Position numbers and translations under genes: made by a program | In this document: positions 18,336 to 26,271 of the stretch, one piece after another | Position numbering within the stretch: position 1 is the first letter of the stretch | Layout of the letters: each line of letters opens with the position of its first letter | Origin: Microbulbifer guangxiensis | GTDB taxonomy: Bacteria > Pseudomonadota > Gammaproteobacteria > Pseudomonadales > Cellvibrionaceae | DNA length: 64,000 bases | Assembly: GCF_021729075.1 (NCBI RefSeq) | Contig: NZ_JAJSAQ010000002.1 | Coordinates: forward strand, 372,001-436,000 | Direction: 5' to 3' | The notes under the pieces: model-generated | What the model saw: only the letters and a program-made list of their open reading frames with translations | Databases searched by the model: none | Told to the model about the DNA's origin: nothing

Positions 18336-19229
18336 ATGCGCTGGCAAAAGGGTCGCAGAAGTGAAAATGTCGAGGACCGCCGTGGTCAATCCGGCGGCGG
18401 TGGGTTTGGCGGGCTGGGGAACCTGCTCGCGCTCGCACCATTCCTGCTGCGCAGTAAGAAAGGCTGGCTGATCCTCGCCGCCATTGCTGCCTTCTATTTC
18501 TTTTTCGGCAACGGCAACCTGTTCCAGAGCGCCCCACCACAAACGCAGGTTCCCGATACTGCCAGCGGCCAGCCTGCGCAGCCGAGTGATGTGGTGGCAG
18601 ACTTTGTCTCCGTGGTACTCGCGGACACCGAGGACACCTGGAAAAAGGTCTTTGCCACCGCCGGCGCTCAGTATACGCCGCCAAAGCTGGTGCTCTACGA
18701 CGACATGATCCGTTCCGCCTGTGGCCTGAACAGTGCGGCCGTCGGCCCGTTTTACTGCCCCGGCGACAGCAAGGTCTACCTGGATCTTGGCTTCCTCAAT
18801 GAACTCAAACGTCTCGGCGCTCCCGGCGACTTCGCCTTTGCCTACGTGATTGCCCACGAAGTCGGGCACCACGTGCAGAACCTGCTCGGCACTTCACAGA
18901 AGGTGCAGCAGGCGCGTATGCAGTCGGATAAAGTCACCGCCAACCGGCTGTCCGTCATGCTGGAGCTACAGGCAGATTGCTTCGCTGGCGTCTGGGCTTT
19001 CTATGCCCATCGGGACCGGCAACTGCTGGAGCCTGGAGATATCGAGGAGGGCATCAACGCCGCGGCATCCGTCGGTGACGACCGCCTGCAGCGGCAGTCC
19101 GGCCGCGCGGTATCTCCCGATGCCTTTACCCACGGCAGCGCCGAGCAACGCGCCTACTGGTTTCGCCGCGGTTTCGAGAGCGGTGACGTCAACCAGTGCA
19201 ATACCTTTGCCGCCCTCTCTGGCCAGTAA
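18336..19229 (+). CDS. YpfJ-like neutral zinc metallopeptidase
   Basis: 297 residues from the ATG at 18336, preceded by GGGAGA. The N-terminus MRWQKGRRSENVEDRRG followed by a Gly-rich stretch and one membrane segment (about 42-58, WLILAAIAAFYFFFG) is diagnostic of the YpfJ family. The zinc site HEVGHH is near residue 174. The C-terminus contains the conserved QADCFAGVWA and HGSAEQRAYWFRRGFE. Probably an inner-membrane-anchored protein with the domain in the periplasm; its substrate is unknown. Confidence 0.93.
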   Translation: MRWQKGRRSENVEDRRGQSGGGGFGGLGNLLALAPFLLRSKKGWLILAAIAAFYFFFGNGNLFQSAPPQTQVPDTASGQPAQPSDVVADFVSVVLADTEDTWKKVFATAGAQYTPPKLVLYDDMIRSACGLNSAAVGPFYCPGDSKVYLDLGFLNELKRLGAPGDFAFAYVIAHEVGHHVQNLLGTSQKVQQARMQSDKVTANRLSVMLELQADCFAGVWAFYAHRDRQLLEPGDIEEGINAAASVGDDRLQRQSGRAVSPDAFTHGSAEQRAYWFRRGFESGDVNQCNTFAALSGQ

Positions 19230-19314
19230 AGCGACAGCCGGCAAAGGGCAGTTGAATTTCGGGAAACCAAACCCCAGCTTTTAAATTCGCCGACCAATTC
19301 GACGGAGACAAACC

Positions 19315-19596
19315 ATGCCAAGAGCGACAGCACGCCATATCCTGGTGGAGAGCGAAGACAAGTGTCAGGAACTGAAAAAGAAAATCGAGGATGGTGCCGA
19401 CTTCGGCATCATTGCCCAGGAACACTCCAAGTGCCCGTCGGGGCGCAATGGCGGTGACCTCGGCGAGTTCAGCCAGGGTCAAATGGTGCCGGAATTCGAC
19501 AAGGTGGTGTTCTCCGGGGAACTCAACAAGGTACACGGACCGATCAAGACCCAGTTCGGTTATCACCTGCTGGAGATCACCAGCCGCAGCGACTGA
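19315..19596 (+). CDS. ppiC: Parvulin-type peptidyl-prolyl cis-trans isomerase
   Basis: 93 residues starting MPRATARHILVESEDKCQEL, with GGDLGEFSQGQMVPEFDKVVF and the C-terminal TQFGYHLLEI. This is a complete single-domain parvulin without signal peptide, so cytoplasmic. It catalyses proline isomerisation in folding proteins. The ribosome site GGAGA lies 11 bases upstream. Monocistronic as far as can be seen. Confidence 0.95.
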   Translation: MPRATARHILVESEDKCQELKKKIEDGADFGIIAQEHSKCPSGRNGGDLGEFSQGQMVPEFDKVVFSGELNKVHGPIKTQFGYHLLEITSRSD

Positions 19597-20068
19597 AACC
19601 AGCTCCCTTTTGTTCACCGACTCGCAGACGACCTGATCTGGGGTCCGGCAATACCGCACTTCGGAACAATTCCGGGTGATTCGACGGGCGCGGCAACTCT
19701 GACACAGCCGGTGGTGTTGCGCCCAGGCCCGTTACCCCGCTTACTACCCCGCCTTCGATCAGTGCGCCGACCCCATTCCGCCAAGCCCTGTAAACCAGCC
19801 GTAGGATTGCGAGTGGCGCCGAGTATTACCCCGTATTCCACCCCGGCCCGGCGTCTGGATTTTTTCGACGGCACGAATTTCATCGACTGGAGCGGAAGCG
19901 GCGCATTTTTCGACCCCACAGCCCGCAATTTTTTATCAAATTCCGACAAATGGAGACAAAATCATTCTGCGAGTACTAGCCCTGTGGGAATTTATCACTT
20001 AGACTCGAAGAGTCCTCCGTTTGGGTATCTGGAGGCTTGACCGATGTATCAAGTCTTGGATTAAAAAA

Positions 20069-20082
20069 TGACAGCGATGTCA
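20069..20082. promoter_or_regulatory. LacI-family operator candidate (NagR-like)
   Basis: TGACAGCGATGTCA, within AATGACAGCGATGTCAAT, is an inverted repeat of TGACA with a four-base CG-centred spacer. It lies 113 bases before the TonB receptor start. The form matches operators of LacI-family sugar regulators such as NagR (consensus recalled as AATGACARCGYTGTCATT), so control by an amino-sugar or other sugar repressor is inferred. Confidence 0.6.
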
Positions 20083-20122
20083 ATTTGAGGCATCCAGGGC
20101 ACAAGGAGAGAGCCTTGGCATT

Positions 20123-20140
20123 AGTGTCAGCTTTGACACT
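20123..20140. promoter_or_regulatory. Second inverted repeat upstream of TonB receptor
   Basis: AGTGTCA-GCTT-TGACACT has two exact seven-base arms with a four-base spacer, using the same TGTCA/TGACA halves as the operator at 20069 in opposite polarity. It contains a TTGACA hexamer. It may be a second operator or an RNA hairpin in the receptor leader. Confidence 0.4.
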
Positions 20141-20194
20141 TGGGGTGCGCCGGGGCGTCAGGAAATCGCATAACGATAAGACCGGGAAAAACCT

Positions 20195-22885
20195 ATGTCA
20201 TCAAACGTCTTTCAGAAAAAACTTCTGGCAAGCGGAATCGCCCTGGCCCTGGCCGGAGCGGCCGCCCCTCTGGCATTCGCTCAGGAAGAAGAGAAAAAAG
20301 AAAAGCAGTCCACCCAGATCGAAGAGGTCGAGGTAGTGGGCTTCAAGGCATCCCTGGAAAGAGCCATCGACGCCAAGCGCTACGCCACCATGGTGATGGA
20401 CAGCATCACCTCCGAGGATATCGGCAAGTTCCCCGACAAGAACATCGGTGATGCACTGATGCGTATTCCGGGTGTCGGCATTGAACGTCGCTTCGGCGAA
20501 GCGGACGGCGTCAGCATCCGCGGCCTGGACCCGGCCCTCAGCCTGACCTACCTCAACGGCCAGGCCATCTCCACCGCCCAGTGGTTCGAGGGCTACCGCC
20601 CGACCCGCGGCTTCCGTTCCGACATGCTGGCCGCCGAGCTGGTCTCCGCACTGGAAGTCTACAAGTCGCCGCGCGCCGACCTTCCGGAAGGCTCTGTGGG
20701 CGGTATCGTCAATATCAAGACCGCCCGCCCACTGGATCTGGCCAGCGGCACCGCCCGCGGCTCGCTGGAATACCAGTACTCCGAGAACGCCGAGCGCTGG
20801 GACCCGGCCTACTCCGGTCTCTACAGCTGGAAGTCCGACGACGAAAAGTTCGGTGTACTGGTCAGCGCCTCTCACCAGGAGCGCTTTACCACCTATGACG
20901 CCATGGAAAACTATTACGGTGCTGGCGTAGCAGGCAAGAATGTCGACCCTGCGGGCGACTTTACCAACGCCACCTGGGGTGCCGGCCACGCCATCTTCCA
21001 GCAGGAGCGTGAACGCACCGCTTACAACTTTACTGCGCAGTACCAGCCCACCGAGCAGCTGGATATCGTTGCCAACTACCTGAACTTCGAGCTGTCAGCG
21101 GACAACGTCAACTCCAACTACCTGGTGGTTCCCGGCCGTACCGACGACATCAGCAATGTCACTGCTTCCAAGGAATTCCCGGCCGGTAACGGTATCCTGA
21201 AGCACGATTCCATCCTCGGTAATGTTTCCGGCGAAGCTGGCGATGACTACTGGTTTGGCCCGGACTCCTTCTTCCGTAACACCAATCCGGAAGCGCAGGC
21301 GTTCGACCTGGACGTGACCTATACCCACGACTTGTTTGAAGCCCACGCCCAGGTTGGCCACACCGAAGCGGCTGGCGACATCATCGTCATCGGTTACTTC
21401 GGTAAGATCAACGCAGCCAATGCCGATGTTGCCGGCCTGACCGGTGATGAAGTGCTCACCCTCGACCTGACCGGCAACAAACTGGGTGTCGACTTCCAGG
21501 GCTTTGATCCGAGCAACCCGGCCAACTACCCGCTGGAAATCCGCGAGAACAACCCACACATCGAGGATTCCGACGAGGAGACCTATGCTCAGTTTGACCT
21601 GACGGTGCCCATCGACAACGGTGGTTACATCACTTCCGTGAAGACCGGCCTGAAGTACCAGGATCACACCAACGAGCGTCACCTGTACAACTTCACTGCA
21701 CAGATCCCGGCCAGCCTGGCCCTGGGTAATGCCACCTATGCCGACCTCCCGGTGAACACCGGCTGCGGACAGTATGAGGAAACTGCCAAGGGCAATACGC
21801 TGACCTGCCTGCCAACCCTGGACCTGGAAGGCATTCGCAGCCTGTCCGCCAGCCTCACCCCGGGCAATACCCGTGAACGCGAGAGCCTGTCTGACTTCTA
21901 TGAGATCAACGAAGACAAGCTGGCTCTCTACGCCATGGCGGAGTTCGAGTACGACAAGCTGAGCGGTAACTTCGGTGTCCGCTATGTGGACTACGAACTG
22001 GAGTCCGTTGCCAACCAGGAGGCCAATGGCGAGTGGCTGCTCGGCGTTCCGACATCCAACGATTACAGCGAGATCCTGCCGAGCCTGAACGTGGTTTATC
22101 AGCTCCAGGATGACCTGCTCCTCCGTGGCGCTGTAGCTCGCGTGATGTCTCTGCCGAACTACCAGGACCTGCGCAACACCTTCAGCTATAACAGCACCAC
22201 CCTGACCGGCTCTGCTGGTAACCCGAACCTGGACCCGTGGCTGGCCAACCAGTTTGACCTGGGCGTGGAGTGGTATTTTGCTGACGGCGCCCTGGCCAGC
22301 GCTACTTACTTCCGCAAGGATATCGAGTCCTTCCTGTTCTCCATCTCTGAGCTCGAGACCCTCGACATCATTGATGAGAACACCGGCGATACCGTTACCC
22401 GCCAGCTGGAAGTATCCCGTACCCGTAACGGTGGTGAGGCCAGCGTCCAGGGTCTGGAACTGCAGCTGCAGACGGAAATTGCCTATGGCTTCGGTGTCAG
22501 CACCAACTACACCTTCACCGATGCTGAGGTTGTCGACAATAACGGCGTTTCCGGCCTGAACCTGCCGGGTAATTCCGAGGACATGTGGAACGTCACCGGT
22601 TACTGGGAAAATGACCGTTACAGCGCCCGCCTGATGGCCAACCACCGCGGCGAGTTCTTCAACGGTATCCGTATCGGCACCGCCTCCGAGACAGAAGCGT
22701 TCACATCCATCGATGTGGCCTTCTCCGCAGACGTGACCGACAACGTGACCCTGAGCCTGCAGGGCGTCAACCTGACTGGTGAGCTGTACCGTACCAAGAA
22801 CTCCCAGGACAACTGGGACGGTATCTTCCAGCTGATCAACGATGGTGGTACCCGCTGGTTCATGAACGCTTCTGTGAAGTTCTAA
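20195..22885 (+). CDS. TonB-dependent outer-membrane receptor
   Basis: 896 residues. Signal peptide 1 to about 29 (cleavage after AFA), TonB box IEEVEVVG at about 41-48, plug domain with SEDIGKFPDKNIGDALMRIPGVGIERR, and a barrel ending in SVKF. The FKASLERAIDAKR segment resembles that of the first receptor, so the two belong to the same large subfamily associated with carbohydrate uptake. The adjacent convergent halogenase and its divergent partner form a receptor-halogenase locus. LacI-type operators upstream suggest sugar-responsive expression. The ligand is unknown. Confidence 0.94.
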   Translation: MSSNVFQKKLLASGIALALAGAAAPLAFAQEEEKKEKQSTQIEEVEVVGFKASLERAIDAKRYATMVMDSITSEDIGKFPDKNIGDALMRIPGVGIERRFGEADGVSIRGLDPALSLTYLNGQAISTAQWFEGYRPTRGFRSDMLAAELVSALEVYKSPRADLPEGSVGGIVNIKTARPLDLASGTARGSLEYQYSENAERWDPAYSGLYSWKSDDEKFGVLVSASHQERFTTYDAMENYYGAGVAGKNVDPAGDFTNATWGAGHAIFQQERERTAYNFTAQYQPTEQLDIVANYLNFELSADNVNSNYLVVPGRTDDISNVTASKEFPAGNGILKHDSILGNVSGEAGDDYWFGPDSFFRNTNPEAQAFDLDVTYTHDLFEAHAQVGHTEAAGDIIVIGYFGKINAANADVAGLTGDEVLTLDLTGNKLGVDFQGFDPSNPANYPLEIRENNPHIEDSDEETYAQFDLTVPIDNGGYITSVKTGLKYQDHTNERHLYNFTAQIPASLALGNATYADLPVNTGCGQYEETAKGNTLTCLPTLDLEGIRSLSASLTPGNTRERESLSDFYEINEDKLALYAMAEFEYDKLSGNFGVRYVDYELESVANQEANGEWLLGVPTSNDYSEILPSLNVVYQLQDDLLLRGAVARVMSLPNYQDLRNTFSYNSTTLTGSAGNPNLDPWLANQFDLGVEWYFADGALASATYFRKDIESFLFSISELETLDIIDENTGDTVTRQLEVSRTRNGGEASVQGLELQLQTEIAYGFGVSTNYTFTDAEVVDNNGVSGLNLPGNSEDMWNVTGYWENDRYSARLMANHRGEFFNGIRIGTASETEAFTSIDVAFSADVTDNVTLSLQGVNLTGELYRTKNSQDNWDGIFQLINDGGTRWFMNASVKF

Positions 22886-22920
22886 GAAGCGCTCACCGGC
22901 CTCCTCCCGGAGGCCGGACT

Positions 22921-22966
22921 CCAGCCATAAAAAAAACCGGCCTCGGCCGGTTTTTTTTATGGCTGG
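22921..22966. terminator. Bidirectional terminator between convergent receptor and halogenase
   Basis: Perfect 22-base arms (22921-22942 and 22945-22966) with core CCGGCCTCGGCCGG are flanked by eight A on one side and eight T on the other, and the symmetry extends through CCAGCCAT/ATGGCTGG. It works for both the plus-strand receptor and the minus-strand halogenase. Confidence 0.93.
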
Positions 22967-22975
22967 GGGTTGTCC

Positions 22976-24532
22976 TCAGATACTCTGAAAACGGAAATCC
23001 TTCAGCTGATCCAGCAGGCGGCGGTTGGTTACCAGCTGTGACGGCACTTCCCTGCGCATACGCCCGATGCGGGCAAAGTTTTCCTTCGCATACTCGAGAT
23101 GCGGCAGGCGCGCAGAATTGTCATATTGATAATTTCCATAGCCCATGCCATAGAGAATGAATTCATAACTCTCGCGCACGAAAGGCTCCAGGTTGCTTGG
23201 CAGGTCAAAGCGACTCGGCGGGTAGTATTGCCAGAAATCCAGATACTCTTTCAGTGACTCCGGTGCCGTCTCCGGACGGGTGTTCTCGATCCAGAAATCC
23301 GAATCCGTGCGACCGGTCAGGTAATAGTGCAACTTGATAAAGTCGACCACGCTGTTCCAGCGACCAATAAAGGAGTCGTTGTATTTCTTCTCCAGTCGCT
23401 CGAGCATCTCCCGGTTGCGCGGGAACAGTTCCCCGAGCATATTGCAGGCGGCTTCCACCAGGAAAATCGCACTCGCCTCCAGTGGCTCGAGAAACGCCGC
23501 CGCCAGCCCAACGGCAACAGAGTTCTTGTGAAAGACCTTTTCCCGGTATCCGAGTCGCATCTTGATGTACTTGGCATCGAGCTTTTCCGAGGCCGGCCCC
23601 AGATAGCACCGCAGCTGCTTCTCCGCCTCTTCATCGGAAATAAAATCGTCGCTGTAAACATGGCCGGTTCCGCGTCGTGTCTGCAGGCCGATATCCCAGA
23701 TCCATCCTGCCTGCTGCGCTGTGGACAGGGTCGGGCTGGCGATGGGAGCATCAGGTCGTTCGTACGGCATCTGGATGGCGATGGCACTGTTCACGAACAG
23801 TTTGTCCTTCACCGAACGGAACGGAATACCATAGGTACGATCAATCAGCAGGCCGGTAAACCCGCTGCAGTCGACAAAGAAATCTCCTTCGATATCACCG
23901 GCCTCACGAGTGGAGAGAGAGGCAATATGTCCATCCTCATACAAATTGGCCTGCTCGATGTGAGCCGAGACATGCCGGACACCAAGCTCTTCTGTGGCGA
24001 CTCTCGCCAGCATCTTCGCAAACTTGCCCGCATCCAGGTGATAAGCGTAATTCAGCAGCCCTTCGTAGGCCGGTGTCGCCATGGTCTTGGGGGCGAAATG
24101 TCCGCGGCAGGCTTCAGGTTGGACGGAAATCGCATCGGCGTATGGCAGGCCCAGTTCTGATTTCAGATGATGCCAGTAGGGGCCTGGCGAGGTCCGCCAC
24201 TGCGTATGCGGCAACTCGAACGAGTGGTAGTAGGAGGCATCGGAACCATCCGCATTCAGTCGGTGCCAGTTGACGAACTGTGTCCCCTGCTTGAAAGAGA
24301 CATCACATTCGCGAATGAAATCAGTCTCATCGATACCGATGCGCTTCAGGGTATTACGCATGGTGGGCCAGGTACCCTCACCGACGCCGATGGTAGGCGT
24401 ATCCGGCGACTCTACCAGCGTGATGCTGATCTGAGGATCCTCCAGGATATTGAGCTGCCTGGCCAGGGAGGCCGCCACCAACCAGCCGGCCGTACCGCCG
24501 CCAACGATGACTACCTTTTTAATTGTGTCCAA
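22976..24532 (-). CDS. Flavin-dependent tryptophan halogenase family protein
   Basis: 518 residues, the same length as the halogenase at 621-2177. GGGTAGW at 11-17, GVGEGTWP at 49-56, catalytic lysine K81 in SFKQG, WIWDIG at 277-282 (glycine instead of proline in WxWxIP), and the EPLEAS motif. The start is a TTG (MDTIKKVVIVGGG) preceded by GGGGGCAG. It is convergent with the receptor gene and divergent from another halogenase, with about 150 bases of shared promoter region. Function inferred as halogenation of an indole-like or imported compound; substrate unknown. Confidence 0.88.
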   Translation of the reverse strand: MDTIKKVVIVGGGTAGWLVAASLARQLNILEDPQISITLVESPDTPTIGVGEGTWPTMRNTLKRIGIDETDFIRECDVSFKQGTQFVNWHRLNADGSDASYYHSFELPHTQWRTSPGPYWHHLKSELGLPYADAISVQPEACRGHFAPKTMATPAYEGLLNYAYHLDAGKFAKMLARVATEELGVRHVSAHIEQANLYEDGHIASLSTREAGDIEGDFFVDCSGFTGLLIDRTYGIPFRSVKDKLFVNSAIAIQMPYERPDAPIASPTLSTAQQAGWIWDIGLQTRRGTGHVYSDDFISDEEAEKQLRCYLGPASEKLDAKYIKMRLGYREKVFHKNSVAVGLAAAFLEPLEASAIFLVEAACNMLGELFPRNREMLERLEKKYNDSFIGRWNSVVDFIKLHYYLTGRTDSDFWIENTRPETAPESLKEYLDFWQYYPPSRFDLPSNLEPFVRESYEFILYGMGYGNYQYDNSARLPHLEYAKENFARIGRMRREVPSQLVTNRRLLDQLKDFRFQSI

Positions 24533-24681
24533 AACTGCCCCCAGAGCGGCGTTGTACCAGCATCGAACTGGTGGTGTAATTTATTCTTATACGCGGGCAA
24601 TACCACAATAAAGCCCAATTGAGTCGTTTAGTTTGCCACCGTTCGCCAGTAGTGGGAACCGCAGTTCCGGGGGAAGTCGAG

Positions 24682-26205
24682 TTGAAAAAGCCATATTCTG
24701 TATTGATTGTCGGCGGCGGCACCGCCGGCTGGATGGCCGCAAACCTGATGGCCCACCGTTGGCGCGACAGTGAGGTTGCCATCACCCTGCTGGAATCGGA
24801 CACGATTGGCACCATCGGTGTCGGCGAGGGCAGTACGCCCTACCTGAAGGGCTTCTTCAAATCGCTGGGGATTGCCGAATCCGAATGGATGCCGGCCTGC
24901 AACGCCACCTACAAATGCGGCATCCGTTTTCCCCGCTGGTCCACGGTGCCCGGCTATGAGTCCTACTACCACCCGTTTTTCTCACCGCTGGACCGTGAAA
25001 TTGGCCAGGTCTTTTTCCGCAATACCGGGCAGCGGCGCGGCGGGCTGGATGTACCTGCGAACCCCACTGACTTTTTCCACGCGCCTTATCTTTCATCGAA
25101 CGCCCGCGCCCCGCACCCCGAAAAACCACTCCCGTTCGAACTGGATTACGGCTACCACTTCGATGCCGGACTGCTGGGACGATTCCTGCGTGACACGGCC
25201 AAAGCTGCCGGAGTGCAACATGTCATCGATACCGTTTCCGCCGTCGAGCGAAACGCCGAGCGTATCGACGCGGTAGTCACGGAAAAACACGGGCGTGTCG
25301 CAGCGGACTTGTTTGTCGACTGCTCCGGCTTCCGCGCGTTACTTCTAAGCGGTGCGCCCGGCTACCGGTTCCGCGACTTCAGCAGCACCCTGTTCAATAA
25401 CGCGGCGGTCACGGTGCAAATGGAGCGCGACCAGTCCCAGCCACTGTTGTCCGAAACCATCTCGGAGGGTCTTTCCAGCGGCTGGATGTGGCGCATCCCA
25501 CTGCAGAACCGGACCGGTTGCGGCTATGTGTACAGCGACCACTTTGTTGCGGCGAATGACGCGGAAGCAGAACTCCGCAAGACGCTGCGCCTGCCGGAGT
25601 CGGCGCGGGTCAATCACCTGAAGATGAAGGTGGGCCGGGTGGAACAGCACTGGCACGGCAACTGTCTTGGCGTCGGTCTGTCACAGGGATTTATTGAGCC
25701 GCTTGAGGCCACCGCACTAATGCTGGTCCAGTTCACCATCGAGCACTTTCTGGACGCGTTCCGGTTCAGCGAGCCGGAAGCCGCTGGCGAGCAGAAGAGA
25801 ACCGGTTTCAACGAGCGCATCAACCAGCTCTTCGACGGCGTGCTGGACTACGTGGCCGGACACTACCGGCTCAATACCCGCGAGGATACCGCCTACTGGC
25901 GCACGGCACGGGAGGACGCGATCATCTCCGATCGGCTGCAGGCATTGCTGGATTGTTGGGACAACAACGGCGACGTGGATGGCCTGCTGGAGCAGGCCGG
26001 TGCGGAACTGGTGTATTCCAGAGCCAGCTGGTACTCGCTGCTGGCGGGTATGGGACGTTTTCCTGTCAGCCTGCGTCCGGCAGACGCGGCAGTGCAGCAG
26101 GAATGGGAGGATGTGCGGCGTTTCTGCACCGGCAACCAGGCCCGCTTCCGGCAGCATCAGGCGCAACTGGACATGCTGACCCGTACGGACCACGAGCCGG
26201 CGTAA
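24682..26205 (+). CDS. Flavin-dependent tryptophan halogenase family protein (third, divergent type)
   Basis: 507 residues from a TTG at 24682, chosen because GGGGGAAG lies just upstream and MKKPYSVLIVGGG fits the family N-terminus; an upstream TTG at 24619 would add 21 residues. GGGTAGW at 11-17, GVGEGSTP (not TWP) at 47-54, lysine K78 in TYKCG, the canonical WMWRIP form of WxWxIP, and EPLEATA. It therefore differs in signature from the two 518-residue proteins and is probably a separate subfamily with another substrate. Divergent from the neighbouring halogenase and convergent with the RND exporter. Confidence 0.88.
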   Translation: MKKPYSVLIVGGGTAGWMAANLMAHRWRDSEVAITLLESDTIGTIGVGEGSTPYLKGFFKSLGIAESEWMPACNATYKCGIRFPRWSTVPGYESYYHPFFSPLDREIGQVFFRNTGQRRGGLDVPANPTDFFHAPYLSSNARAPHPEKPLPFELDYGYHFDAGLLGRFLRDTAKAAGVQHVIDTVSAVERNAERIDAVVTEKHGRVAADLFVDCSGFRALLLSGAPGYRFRDFSSTLFNNAAVTVQMERDQSQPLLSETISEGLSSGWMWRIPLQNRTGCGYVYSDHFVAANDAEAELRKTLRLPESARVNHLKMKVGRVEQHWHGNCLGVGLSQGFIEPLEATALMLVQFTIEHFLDAFRFSEPEAAGEQKRTGFNERINQLFDGVLDYVAGHYRLNTREDTAYWRTAREDAIISDRLQALLDCWDNNGDVDGLLEQAGAELVYSRASWYSLLAGMGRFPVSLRPADAAVQQEWEDVRRFCTGNQARFRQHQAQLDMLTRTDHEPA

Positions 26206-26271
26206 CCTTTACCCGGTCCGCCGGTCTCCTGTCTCGGCCGCGGTTTCTGGCCCCGGACCAGCCAACCCGGG

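Larger units (their letters stand above)
19597..20194. other. 598-base intergenic region upstream of TonB receptor, with operators
   Basis: No convincing gene is present. The left half has no structure I recognise. The right half (20069-20140) carries two inverted repeats of LacI-operator type, annotated separately. The receptor start at 20195 has only a weak ribosome site (CGGGAAAA). A TTGACA at 20133-20138 lacks a good -10 at usual spacing, so the promoter is unassigned. Confidence 0.5.

Noticed and set aside
20133-20138. TTGACA as the -35 box of the second receptor
   Set aside because: No acceptable -10 box lies 16-18 bases downstream, and the hexamer is part of an inverted repeat.
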